DNA from: Mucilaginibacter pineti
Lineage (GTDB): Bacteria > Bacteroidota > Bacteroidia > Sphingobacteriales > Sphingobacteriaceae
Length of the DNA: 64,000 nt
Direction of reading: 5' to 3'
NCBI RefSeq assembly: GCF_900101875.1
Contig: NZ_FNAI01000010.1
Span: 124,001-188,000, forward strand
Part shown: one piece after another, positions 1 to 8,778 of the stretch
Numbering within the stretch: the first letter of the stretch is position 1
Layout of the letters: each line of letters starts with the position of its first letter
Translations under genes and position numbers: made by a program
Notes under the pieces: model-generated
Databases searched by the model: none
The model's input: only the letters and a program-made list of their open reading frames with translations
What the model was told of the DNA's origin: nothing

Positions 1-22
1 CTTCGGAGAGGCCTTTTTTTAA
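1..22 (+). terminator. 3' half of a rho-independent terminator
   Basis: The window opens with the descending arm of a GC-rich hairpin followed by a run of seven T. It ends a transcript that enters from the left; the ascending arm is outside the window. Confidence 0.5.
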
Positions 23-148
23 TGATTAACGTATTGCAAGGCCATTACCTTCCCCCATTAACTGAAAGCGTTTCAGGTTAATGTATTTAATATTTAGTTA
101 ATATAAAGTCTTATATCATTATATTTGGTTTCCCTAAGACCTATTACA

Positions 149-1132
149 ATGAATAATAAGACTTCGATACAGCCTGATGGTGGCGGGTCATCAGGCTCGG
201 TGTTCACCGGCATTTATTTCCGCATAACGATTGCACTCCTTGCCGCGCATTTAATTGTAGTTTATGGGGAATCCGAAACAGTATTTTCCATGATGCTTAA
301 CCGGGCGTATTATATAGCGCTCGCTGCCAGCTTTATGATCGCATACCTGCTGATCGCCTATGTCCACATGATCAATCAAATGCTGGACAGGCGATTAAAC
401 TGGGAGGGCGGGAATGTGATTGCAAGGATCGTTTACCAGTTGCTACTGTCGCTGATCGCGCCGGGTGTTCTGGCATTCCTGTTGGCCGCAATTTATTTCC
501 GGCTGAATGGCATGAGTATCCTTGATACCTCTTACCTGCGGTATGATTTTCAATTTATAATGCTGATGCTTTTTTGCCTGAACGTTTATTACTATGCTAT
601 TTACCAGGCAAACGGCTGGCGGGATGCCAAGGCTTTATTAAAAGAACAGGAACGATTGCTGGCAAAAAAGGGAGCCGATCTACAAAATGCGGTTGAAAAA
701 AAACATCATCTTACCATCATACATCCGGCAGAGCAAACGGGAGTAGAGCCCGTTTTAAAACAATTCTTCCAGGTGAATACACCGCTAAAAGTGGTGCCGG
801 TCAAAATAAACCAGATCTGTTATTTTTTCAGGAAGAACCAGCACAATTTCCTCCATACCGTTGGAGGTGATATTTATGCCATCCCCGAATCGTTGAAGGA
901 AGTCGAAGAGCGGCTGGGCGGGGAACATTTTTTCCGCATCAACCGGCAGATGGTCGTGTCCTTCTCTGCATGCATCGCGTTCAGACCGGGAAAGAACAAA
1001 ACCATTGAAGTCACCTTGTACCCGCCTTTTAATATCAAGCATCGGGATGAAGGCAATATAGAAGGCGGAAGTGCTTATGTCACTGTAACAGAAGACCGTG
1101 TGCATGCGTTTAAGGAATGGATGAACAGATAA
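149..1132 (+). CDS. Membrane-anchored LytTR DNA-binding regulator
   Basis: The protein has about four hydrophobic helices in its first 160 residues and a C-terminal LytTR-type DNA-binding domain (roughly the last 110 residues, with the INRQMVVS core). There is no receiver or kinase domain, so it probably senses through the membrane part and binds DNA directly. I chose the ATG at 149; an upstream TTG at 125 would add eight unlikely residues. A TAnnTTTG-type Bacteroidetes -7 element (TATATTTG, 120-127) lies just upstream. A clear paralog sits at 18414-19271 on the other strand; both share the block YFRLNG..ILDTSYLRYDFQF. The target is unknown. Confidence 0.8.
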   Translation: MNNKTSIQPDGGGSSGSVFTGIYFRITIALLAAHLIVVYGESETVFSMMLNRAYYIALAASFMIAYLLIAYVHMINQMLDRRLNWEGGNVIARIVYQLLLSLIAPGVLAFLLAAIYFRLNGMSILDTSYLRYDFQFIMLMLFCLNVYYYAIYQANGWRDAKALLKEQERLLAKKGADLQNAVEKKHHLTIIHPAEQTGVEPVLKQFFQVNTPLKVVPVKINQICYFFRKNQHNFLHTVGGDIYAIPESLKEVEERLGGEHFFRINRQMVVSFSACIAFRPGKNKTIEVTLYPPFNIKHRDEGNIEGGSAYVTVTEDRVHAFKEWMNR

Positions 1133-1276
1133 AAGTTGTCCTTATTTTTTGGGTGCATTGAATTTTAACATGGAATGACTCATGTCAGTGTGTAAACTAT
1201 CTGAAATTTAAATAAGATTGTATTGCATTTACTATATTGCATTCAATCATTACTTTATAAACCTTATCATACCACT

Positions 1277-1909
1277 ATGCCGATTCGTCCTTTTGCAGGC
1301 AACACCTTTGTCGCTTTTATAGATATCTCAGGATTTAAAATGATGATGAAGGACAACGAAGTTGCCCTTCGTACACTTACACAATTTTACCAAGCGGGTT
1401 ATGATACTTTAGAGATTAATAATAATGTTCAGGGATTTTTCGTATCTGATTGTGGTATCCTGTTTTCGGATTCGATTTCTTTTCAGGAACAGATAGATGG
1501 CCTTTTGAATGCTATTAAAAGTATCAATAGAAGAATGTTGGAACATAATGTTATGCTAACAACGTCCATCGCGTATGGTCATTTTAATTACACAACAAAA
1601 TTAGAATTTGAAGGTATTGCTAAAAATCCGATTTATGGGCAAGCTTATCTTAGTGCGTACCTTGACGGTGCAACGGGAACTCCTAAGATTGAGCCTGGCC
1701 AATGTAGAATTGTATTAAAAGATCTTCCTGAAATGCAACGAAATGTACTCAATTCAAATCCACTTCTTTTGCCAAAAGGCAGAAATCATTTGCAATATTT
1801 CTGGAATGTTAACGAAGCTGAAGAGATACAACACTTTGAAAAAAAATATGCTGATGCATATACCCGAAAATATCAGGGAATGCTTAGTGCCTTGAAAAAT
1901 GATTTATAA
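1277..1909 (+). CDS. Nucleotide-cyclase-homology protein (possible Pycsar-like cyclase)
   Basis: About 210 residues from the ATG at 1277, which is preferred over an upstream ATG at 1223 that adds a Tyr/Leu-rich tail. The N-terminal FVAFIDISGF block, a VSDCGILFS block about 50 residues later and a C-terminal YGHFN...GQAYLSAY block match the layout of a class III cyclase homology domain. Both aspartates expected to bind metal are present. Single-domain cyclases of this kind act in Pycsar anti-phage signalling, normally next to a TIR or membrane effector. Here the following genes are a nuclease-like protein and a broken membrane protein. Enzymatic activity and the nucleotide used are inference; a catalytically dead homolog cannot be excluded. 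Confidence 0.5.
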   Translation: MPIRPFAGNTFVAFIDISGFKMMMKDNEVALRTLTQFYQAGYDTLEINNNVQGFFVSDCGILFSDSISFQEQIDGLLNAIKSINRRMLEHNVMLTTSIAYGHFNYTTKLEFEGIAKNPIYGQAYLSAYLDGATGTPKIEPGQCRIVLKDLPEMQRNVLNSNPLLLPKGRNHLQYFWNVNEAEEIQHFEKKYADAYTRKYQGMLSALKNDL

Positions 1910-1929
1910 TCTTTCAACCAAATTTTAGA

Positions 1930-3531
1930 ATGCAGCTAAATCCCAACACCGGCAATGCTACCCTTCAAAGGTTTCTTAATTCCTGGAGCTTAGATCGGAT
2001 TAAAAAGATGTCACTGGCAGAATATGCCCATTTAAAAGATCCGGATTCGTTATGTTATTGGTTAGAGTATGGAACTAAAGATTTAGGGGAAATCGGTGGG
2101 AGCCTAGCGCTCAATAAGTTCGAGCTATGGCAAATGCAGGAAGATAAAGAATTTAAGGATGGGCGATTTGAAAAAGAACATGGATATGCCTGGAACAAAA
2201 ATAGGGGCAAGGGTCTAAGTGTCGCTTTTCTGGAAGTGCGGCGTCTAGCAGTCCAAATTGTTGAAAATAGCATTGAGGGGAATTGGCAAGCTATTGATGA
2301 TATTCCATTTCACGCTATTGGGAAATGGAAGCTAGCGTTTTTATTCTCTAATAAAAAGCTATTTCCCGTTTATAGCAGGCCCGCATTGTTGTCAATCAGT
2401 AATGGGCTGATGATTGCAAACGAGATTAAAACACCTATCAGTGTAATTCAAAAATCGATTCTTCAATTAAAACCGGTAGACGAAGATGTTATTGGGTATG
2501 GAACAAGATTATATTTTCAATATGCTGAACGTCCACCAAAGCCGAATTATTACATTATTGGAAGCAAATACGAAGATGATAAAGGGAACGATACTGTTTC
2601 TGTTATGAAGAAGTTTATAGATAATCAATGTATAGCAATGGGATGGAATTGGGGTAATGATTTTTCTAATTTAATGAGTCAAAACAACGACAAAGTTAAC
2701 TATTGGGTTGCCTCTCATTACAAAGGAAAAGCACTCGGAAAGGTGCAGGGTTATTTTAGACTTTTTGCAAACCTAAAGCCAGGAGATATCATTGCTGTTA
2801 AATCTTATGGCAATTTTGGGAAGTTAGAAATAATTGGCTACGCACAGGTCGTAGCGCGAAATGGCAAGGTTTATTTTCATGATAATAATTTACTCGGGCA
2901 TCACATTCACGTTGAATTTCTCGATGCAGATTTCGTTAAAAAATTCAATCATAATTACGCTGCAACAATACATCAGCTAACTGAAAAAAAAGATAAGAAG
3001 GCTTTTTATGACATCTTTAATTGGTATGTTGAGGTTGGTGATATAAAAGAAAAGAAAGCACCACCAATCAATGAAACATCATCTGATGAAAGTGAAGAAG
3101 GACAGTCAGGATATAACATAAAAAAGGAGGGATCATTTCAGCGAGGGGCTATTGGATCAGCAACCGTAAATCTTATACACAGCCGCATTCAGAACCGCTT
3201 TATGCAGTATCTGGAAATCAATTATCCGGGCGATCATAAGAATGGTGAGAAACGCAATATCGATGCCATAAGGATAACTGAATCGAAATACATTATTTAC
3301 GAAATAAAGCCCCATGCGGGCGTCATTCAATGCATCCGGGATGGAATAGGTCAACTTTTGCACTACATGCACAAAGAGCAAACCAAAAAGAAAAAATGCA
3401 TCGTGATAGTTGGGCCAAATGAGCCCGAACCACTGGATCTGAATTTTATAGCAGAGCTGCGAACCACTTTTAATGTTCCATTTGGGTATCTAGCATTCAA
3501 TGAAAGAAACTTAACAGCTACGGAATTCTGA
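1930..3531 (+). CDS. Putative modification-dependent restriction protein (McrB-N-like / EVE-like / PD-(D/E)XK nuclease)
   Basis: 533 residues in three visible parts. Residues 1-190 resemble the N-terminal region found on McrB-type restriction proteins (LQRFLNSWSLDRIKKMSLAEY, then SLCYWLEYGTKDLG). Residues about 205-360 look like an EVE/PUA-type base-sensing fold (YYIIGSKY; LKPGDIIAVKSY; IIGYAQVV). After a charged linker, residues about 430-533 form a PD-(D/E)XK nuclease-like core with D445 and E458-I-K460. Together this suggests a single-chain enzyme that recognises modified DNA and cuts it. It starts 20 bp after the cyclase-like gene, so the two are probably co-transcribed. The domain assignments are by eye and the function is inferred. 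Confidence 0.55.
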   Translation: MQLNPNTGNATLQRFLNSWSLDRIKKMSLAEYAHLKDPDSLCYWLEYGTKDLGEIGGSLALNKFELWQMQEDKEFKDGRFEKEHGYAWNKNRGKGLSVAFLEVRRLAVQIVENSIEGNWQAIDDIPFHAIGKWKLAFLFSNKKLFPVYSRPALLSISNGLMIANEIKTPISVIQKSILQLKPVDEDVIGYGTRLYFQYAERPPKPNYYIIGSKYEDDKGNDTVSVMKKFIDNQCIAMGWNWGNDFSNLMSQNNDKVNYWVASHYKGKALGKVQGYFRLFANLKPGDIIAVKSYGNFGKLEIIGYAQVVARNGKVYFHDNNLLGHHIHVEFLDADFVKKFNHNYAATIHQLTEKKDKKAFYDIFNWYVEVGDIKEKKAPPINETSSDESEEGQSGYNIKKEGSFQRGAIGSATVNLIHSRIQNRFMQYLEINYPGDHKNGEKRNIDAIRITESKYIIYEIKPHAGVIQCIRDGIGQLLHYMHKEQTKKKKCIVIVGPNEPEPLDLNFIAELRTTFNVPFGYLAFNERNLTATEF

Positions 3532-3632
3532 TTGTGTGATTTTCTGGAAATGATACTGAAATTCCAAAGATGAAAAACGAGAAATTTATTTTTATTCGAA
3601 AGGAACCTTTTTAACTGATAAAATTCAAAAAA

Positions 3633-4038
3633 ATGACAACACTTCAAATCGCAATTTATGGCGCAGCTGTATCATCGCTTTTAGCGTTTGTAAAGTTCTA
3701 TGAACTTTGGAGAGATCGCTTTCGTATGGAAACATACTTAAACATAGATGGACCCGATCAGGATAAGGAAATAGTGTTTATTAATTTATCTTCGAAACCC
3801 ATTTACGTGAAATACATTGAGCTATTTTGGGCAAAATCTTCACCCGATGAGAAGAATGCAGAGATCGTAAATTTTGATCGCGATATTGGAAGTGGGTTTC
3901 AATTGGCAGGGCATACTACACAAAAACTCGCTTTTACAGAGGCAAATAACTTTGGCATAAAACAATAGAAAATTATACGTTCGTATTCATGCGGCAGGAA
4001 GGAAAAATGGCTTTGTAAAAGAGATATTCCCTAAATAA
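3633..4038 (+). pseudogene. Frameshifted single-helix membrane protein
   Basis: The intact reading frame stops at 3968 after 111 residues: one N-terminal membrane helix (about residues 5-22) and a beta-rich outer domain. Moving one base at the A-rich stretch near 3955-3970 continues the domain for about 23 more residues (KLYVRIHAAGRKNGFVKEIF) to a stop at 4036-4038. The extension is well composed and completes a beta-sandwich-like module, so a one-base deletion is likely. As the last gene of the cyclase/nuclease set it would be the natural place for a membrane effector, now possibly dead. A sequencing error is the alternative. Confidence 0.5.
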
Positions 4039-4122
4039 TGACGGCAGGTTTACAGAGGGATTAACTATACCTTTTATAATTTTCAATTAAAGATATGCGC
4101 ATTTTATTAACATTAGGGAAAC

Positions 4123-4815
4123 CTACCAATTTAGCGACTCACTGCTAATTTCATCTTTAAAACTTTGCTCTTCAGTCGTCCCTGGTGAAATTCCAAACTT
4201 TGGGTTTAACGAATAACTGCTTAAGAAGTCTTGCAAATCGGTTCTGCTCGACCTGGCTACGTTTGTAACGAAAGCTTTAAAAAATTCATGTTTAAGATGC
4301 ATACATCCTGCTAAATGGGGAAGACCAATGGGTTCAGCAAATTTGGACAAATCTGAAATGGCTCCAAGGTACTTCCTAACCTCTCCCTTAAGTGCTGACG
4401 CAGAGTCATAGAATTTGCATTCAAGTGAAAGAGCTAAATCAGAATGGTTCGGATATTCACCATGATTGAAATTAGCTCTATTGAATACGGCAATATCCAT
4501 TTCATGTTCCATCGCATGTCCTTTAACCTCAATTCCATTTCGTAGTTCATACAAATTGCGGCCTGGAACTATAAATGTAAAGTAGCTAAAGTTTTCACTG
4601 ATTGGGGTTGGACTGCATTTAAATTTAAACTCTCCTGCGGACGATAAACCTTCCGGAAATAATTCGAAGTTTTTCGACAAAGCTTTATGCACTAGAGAAT
4701 ACACATATAGCTCGTATTTATTTCCCCCGCTAGACACATCAGTGTAAGTACTGATAGCAGAAAGAGCGCTGAAAAAGGCAGTTATAGAACCCTGCACATT
4801 ATCTGGTAAAGCCAT
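4123..4815 (-). CDS. PD-(D/E)XK nuclease-like protein, second gene of a two-gene unit
   Basis: 230 residues, no signal peptide. E35, D107 (in HEMDIAV) and E132-C-K134 (in LSLECKFYD) are spaced as in the PD-(D/E)XK nuclease fold, with hydrophobic strands around them and a helix after the lysine. It is transcribed from the 4818-5285 gene with a 2-bp gap, so the two proteins likely work together. I do not recognise a named family. Its place between the cyclase/nuclease genes and the CHAT operon supports a defence or DNA-processing role; that is inference. Confidence 0.5.
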   Translation of the reverse strand: MALPDNVQGSITAFFSALSAISTYTDVSSGGNKYELYVYSLVHKALSKNFELFPEGLSSAGEFKFKCSPTPISENFSYFTFIVPGRNLYELRNGIEVKGHAMEHEMDIAVFNRANFNHGEYPNHSDLALSLECKFYDSASALKGEVRKYLGAISDLSKFAEPIGLPHLAGCMHLKHEFFKAFVTNVARSSRTDLQDFLSSYSLNPKFGISPGTTEEQSFKDEISSESLNW

Positions 4816-4817
4816 CG

Positions 4818-5285
4818 CTATTCTTGATTTAAAAAGTTACGGTAATTAAAATCATCTCCCAATAGCGCTTTCCCAAGTTGATCAAAAAGCTTTCTCAACT
4901 TTCTCACATCATTGGAAAGAGCTTCCACATCAACATTTTTTATTTCAAGATTATTGATTGTGATTCCTTCTTCGTTAACCATTTCGATCTTATCAACCTC
5001 TGAGATATTTTGAAATTCTTTAGTGATAAATTCTGTTTCCAAAACCCCCTCAAAAAATTGCTTGCTCAGATGGTAAACAATGAAAAACTCCAATTCCCTA
5101 TTAGAGTAATTACTCGGTACTGCGGGTTTCCTATAAATGTTATTTCCCTCCCTGGTAGTGATAAAGTCTTTTAAGCTTTCCTCAGCGGAGGATTGAAACC
5201 CTTCGACATTTAAATTTAGCATCGGATGAACTGATTTTATTTGTCGTAATAACTCCGTGATATCATTCAGGTTAAAGTCGGGCAT
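4818..5285 (-). CDS. Uncharacterised protein, first gene of the pair with the nuclease-like protein
   Basis: 155 residues, acidic, no membrane helix or signal peptide. The C-terminal third is helical with heptad-like leucines (VRKLRKLFDQLGKALLG). The middle holds a short beta-rich stretch (ITINNLEIKNVDV). The stop is 2 bp from the start of the downstream gene, which points to translational coupling. It could be a regulatory or specificity subunit of the downstream nuclease-like protein. No family is recognised. Confidence 0.5.
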   Translation of the reverse strand: MPDFNLNDITELLRQIKSVHPMLNLNVEGFQSSAEESLKDFITTREGNNIYRKPAVPSNYSNRELEFFIVYHLSKQFFEGVLETEFITKEFQNISEVDKIEMVNEEGITINNLEIKNVDVEALSNDVRKLRKLFDQLGKALLGDDFNYRNFLNQE

Positions 5286-5421
5286 ATCGTAATTGTTGAA
5301 GAATAAAGCTAACCCATTTTTAGGGTTATAAGAAATCGGTGCTGTTCAATTGTAAGGAAATTCTATTTTCGGAAAATAAAACCGTTTTTTTTTATAGTTG
5401 CCCAGAAAATGGGGATAAAAT

Positions 5422-7359
5422 TTGGGGCTTATTAAGAGTAAATCTTTTAGCTTTAATAAAATAAACACATTATCTGTGATCAGATTTTCTCCACCAACTT
5501 TACGACGAGACTTTATTATTGTCACTCACCGCGAAAAACAAGATTTGTGTGCTGCTGCAATTTCTTACCTTTTTGAACCGGAGCAATATCTATCCATGTT
5601 TTCATTTACAGGCGTTGATGTTCCCTTTAATGCGCCAATAGAAACACCAGATATATTTGCCATTCAAAGGATTCGCGCGGAGCATTTTGCTGTCTTTTTA
5701 AATAATGCTATTCTACATAATGGAGGTTGCGAAAATCTCATATTACTCGGCTTGACGGAAAATCAGATATCCTACTTGAATTTTCTTGATCGTTATAATG
5801 TGATCATTATAGAAACCATGACTGATCTTGATGCTTTACTGAGCGGTTTTGCCAATAAAAAAGATCAGATCATCGAATGCTCAACTGAGCAGACTCTTGA
5901 TACTTTAATTGTCGGATTAAAAACCAATCGGAAGTTAAGAATAGGATTTAAAGGCGAAGTTTTAGAAGATATTGAATCTGAAAAACCCAATGGTATTGTC
6001 ATAATTGAAAAAGGAAGCAAAAGTGACACGATTATAGCATTGAATTACGCTATCAGCATTGGTGCCGATGCGTTGTTCGTCGATGAAGTTGATGATGACG
6101 CAGCAAATGAGATATTGCATTTACTTGAAAATTTGAACGATGGAAATGAAGATGCATATGGAAAACTTGAAAATAGAATCAAAACCCGCATTGGAGAAAT
6201 AGATTTTCAATCATTCCAATTTGCAACATTCTTTACTCGAGGAATGCCGTATTCATTAACCGTTACAGAAATTCCTGTTTCGTATGTACATTTAGATTAC
6301 AAACCTGATTTTTTTGTCCATAATGCAATATTTTACGAAACAGGTCAGCGTACAGGCTCCGCAGTAGTATTTTCACCAACTTTTTTTAAAGACGAAGAAA
6401 CTAAAAATCTAATTAGTTTATTGGAGTTTAAAAACTTCTACGTTCGAAAGTTAGTGGGCAACGCGGCTGACGTTTACAATCTAAAAAATACTATAGAGCT
6501 ATATGCATTTGATTTGCTTCATATTTGCAGCCATGGCGGAGACGTAGGAGGAACGAGGTGTGAGGTCACATTTAGAGACGCGGAAGATGTTGTTCATACT
6601 ATCGAATTTGATCATATTTTAACCGTAGCACTTACTCCATACTTGGATAAACATGTGGTGGAATCATTTTACTATTTTAAAAAATTGGACGGCCTACTTT
6701 GGAAGAGTAAAGAATTACGTGCCCTTAATTATCCTCATGAACTTTATGCGTCTCTTATTTCTGAAATTAGCATGGCATTCGACCAAAAAAGTGTAAAAAC
6801 CTTGCAAGATACCGACAGGGTAATGAATGCCAATGCTATTCATTGCAATGTGTTCAATTACCTCGCTAATTTCGATCAAGTTGGCAATGTGAAGTCACCG
6901 CCTTTAATTTTCAATAATGCATGTTTCTCATGGATGAATGTTTCATCCAGTTTTTTGTCTGCTGGTGCTAGGGGATATATTGGAACACTAATGGCTGTGG
7001 AGAATAATGCAGCAATTAGGTACGCAGAGGTGTTTTATGAGTATGCTTTTGATGAAAATCTTATCGATGCTCTTCACGCAGCCCGAGTAGCCGTTAAAAA
7101 CGAGGCAAGAGAAACTAATCATATTTTCTGGGGACTTCATTTTTCGACGCTTAACAACCAGGAAACAGTAAAGACTAATGAACGAAAGGCAGTTAAACAT
7201 CTTGCTCAGACTTTTGTACAATGGCAAATGAAATTAAAAAATAATAAAGGCGATCAAGATTTGATAAAAGGAAGGATATCAGATACCCAATGGTTATTAA
7301 AAAGTATCATTTTGTCGAGTAGAACTGGACTTGGGCCGTTCGGTAATTTTCGTAAGTAA
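5422..7359 (+). CDS. CHAT-domain caspase-like cysteine protease, first gene of the graspetide operon
   Basis: 645 residues. The C-terminal half is a CHAT peptidase: H371 in LLHICSHGGDVGG and C501 in LIFNNACFSWMN form the expected His-Cys dyad, followed by the GARGYIGTLMAVEN strand that supports the active site. The N-terminal 300 residues show no domain I can name. The frame opens after a stop at 5416-5418, so the start is either the TTG at 5422 or further in; the nearby ATG at 5409 is in another frame and runs into a stop. The next gene is the graspetide precursor 64 bp downstream. The protease may cut the leader off that peptide, or be held in check by it, since microviridin-type graspetides are protease inhibitors. 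Both roles are inference. Confidence 0.75.
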   Translation: MGLIKSKSFSFNKINTLSVIRFSPPTLRRDFIIVTHREKQDLCAAAISYLFEPEQYLSMFSFTGVDVPFNAPIETPDIFAIQRIRAEHFAVFLNNAILHNGGCENLILLGLTENQISYLNFLDRYNVIIIETMTDLDALLSGFANKKDQIIECSTEQTLDTLIVGLKTNRKLRIGFKGEVLEDIESEKPNGIVIIEKGSKSDTIIALNYAISIGADALFVDEVDDDAANEILHLLENLNDGNEDAYGKLENRIKTRIGEIDFQSFQFATFFTRGMPYSLTVTEIPVSYVHLDYKPDFFVHNAIFYETGQRTGSAVVFSPTFFKDEETKNLISLLEFKNFYVRKLVGNAADVYNLKNTIELYAFDLLHICSHGGDVGGTRCEVTFRDAEDVVHTIEFDHILTVALTPYLDKHVVESFYYFKKLDGLLWKSKELRALNYPHELYASLISEISMAFDQKSVKTLQDTDRVMNANAIHCNVFNYLANFDQVGNVKSPPLIFNNACFSWMNVSSSFLSAGARGYIGTLMAVENNAAIRYAEVFYEYAFDENLIDALHAARVAVKNEARETNHIFWGLHFSTLNNQETVKTNERKAVKHLAQTFVQWQMKLKNNKGDQDLIKGRISDTQWLLKSIILSSRTGLGPFGNFRK

Positions 7360-7423
7360 ATTTGAAAAGTATTTGATTATCTTGCAAAGAACTAATATTA
7401 ATGAACCTAAGTTGTATACAATT

Positions 7424-7858
7424 ATGAAACCTTTTATCTATAATTTTTTGCATCATGAACGTCATCAAGCGGTCGATACAAATTCCATAATTGAATATTC
7501 AGAACGGTTGAATCTATCGGTTGTTAAAGGGACGGACTATCCCGCAATCAACATTGCGAATCTTGGCACTCAAACCATGAACAAAGGTGAAGGTACGGGT
7601 TCAGACGTTGATCGGAACGATCATATCTCAAAGTCTTATTTACAAAGTTTAGGCACCAATACATTCACCAGGGCTGACCGCGAAACTACCGATAGCGATT
7701 ACAATTCCACGGTCAATGCAATAGCAGCATTAATGGGCACTAACACATTAACGTTAGATGGTGGTGAACCAAGCGATTCTGACCATCAACGACTTTTTGA
7801 GATGATGTCGACCCGTACTCTTACAGAATCAAAGGAAACTACAGACTCGGATTCATGA
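7424..7858 (+). CDS. Graspetide (omega-ester/amide peptide) precursor with four core repeats
   Basis: 144 residues from the ATG at 7424; an earlier in-frame GTG or TTG would add about 30 unrelated residues. The leader starts MKPFIYNFLHHERHQ, matching the PFFARFL-type leader of microviridins that docks on the ATP-grasp ligase. Four cores follow at residues 47-63, 76-92, 104-120 and 128-143. Each has a [LM]-[GS]-T-x-T block, then about ten residues, ending in a Ser/Thr-Asp-Ser-Asp-like block. Thr would be the ring donor and Asp/Glu the acceptor. The stop overlaps the ligase start codon (ATGA), so the two are translated together. Ring pattern and final product are unknown. Confidence 0.75.
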   Translation: MKPFIYNFLHHERHQAVDTNSIIEYSERLNLSVVKGTDYPAINIANLGTQTMNKGEGTGSDVDRNDHISKSYLQSLGTNTFTRADRETTDSDYNSTVNAIAALMGTNTLTLDGGEPSDSDHQRLFEMMSTRTLTESKETTDSDS

Positions 7859-8778
7859 TTCTTATTATCACTCATAAAGAAGATTATACAGCTGACTTTG
7901 TAATTAACAAACTTAATGACCTTGGTGTAAGCTATTTCAGATTTAACTGCGAAGATTTACTCAACAAGCCGCTATATCGGTTGTCGGATGATTGCAATTT
8001 TGAATTTGAGTTAGCAGATGGGAAACCAATTACAAGTATTTGGTATAGAAGAACCCAGGTTCCTGATTTGACAGGGTTAAATCTCGAAGAACAGCTTTAT
8101 TTTTATAGAGAATTCGATGCTTTGCTGGATTCAATCTACTATTCGTTACGTCATTGCAAATGGCTTAGTGACCCTTTTGCGATTAAGAGAGCGGAAAGCA
8201 AAATTTTTCAGTTAAATACCGCGAAGGCATTGGGTTGGGTAATACCTAAAACGATCGTTACTAATTCTAAATCAGAACTAACAAAGTTTTTGGCATCCAA
8301 TTCAAAAAATATTATCAAACCACTTTATTCAGGTTATGTACCAAGCAAAGGTGAAACATCACTTTTTTTTACAAGTCTGGTAACGGAAGAAAATATTAAT
8401 GCACTGCAGAAATTCGATCTCACACCTTGCATTTACCAGGAATACATTGAAAAACAATACGAGTTAAGGATTACTGTTGTTGATGGTAAAGTTTTTTCTG
8501 CAATGGTGGATTCACAAAACCACCCTGATTCAACAGTTGATTGGCGAAAACATAAGCAGAAGTTTTCCAAATATGATTTGCCTGAAAATGTTGGTTTAAT
8601 GTGTATTGAACTATGCAAGAGTTTGGGGATCGCTTTTGGTGCAATTGACATCATTAGATCAATTGCAGGTGAGTATATTTTCCTGGAAATAAACCCCAAC
8701 GGGCAATGGGCCTGGTTGGAAATGGAAACGGCAATTAATATTTCTGATGCCATAATTGAATATTTAAATGTCCAATAA
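7855..8778 (+). CDS. MvdC/MvdD-type ATP-grasp graspetide ligase
   Basis: 307 residues, full length for this group. Visible landmarks are the short N-terminal pre-ATP-grasp lobe, WYRRTQ at 63-68 (characteristic of graspetide ligases), ELRITVVDGKVF from 203, and the metal-binding ExN motif E278-I-N-P-N with GQWAW after it. The enzyme would use ATP to activate Asp/Glu side chains of the upstream precursor and close ester or amide rings with Thr/Ser or Lys. It overlaps the precursor gene by 4 bp and the next gene by 11 bp. Only one ligase is present, so a single enzyme would have to make all rings. Confidence 0.85.
   Translation: MILIITHKEDYTADFVINKLNDLGVSYFRFNCEDLLNKPLYRLSDDCNFEFELADGKPITSIWYRRTQVPDLTGLNLEEQLYFYREFDALLDSIYYSLRHCKWLSDPFAIKRAESKIFQLNTAKALGWVIPKTIVTNSKSELTKFLASNSKNIIKPLYSGYVPSKGETSLFFTSLVTEENINALQKFDLTPCIYQEYIEKQYELRITVVDGKVFSAMVDSQNHPDSTVDWRKHKQKFSKYDLPENVGLMCIELCKSLGIAFGAIDIIRSIAGEYIFLEINPNGQWAWLEMETAINISDAIIEYLNVQ

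Noticed and set aside
7331..7423. Upstream extension of the graspetide precursor
   Set aside because: It overlaps the CHAT gene and puts 31 unrelated residues before the PFFARFL-like leader, which normally lies at the N-terminus.
7601..7855. Repeats in the precursor as a possible tandem DNA repeat or CRISPR-like array
   Set aside because: The similarity is at the protein level (T-x-T and D-S-D blocks), not in the DNA, and there are no spacers.
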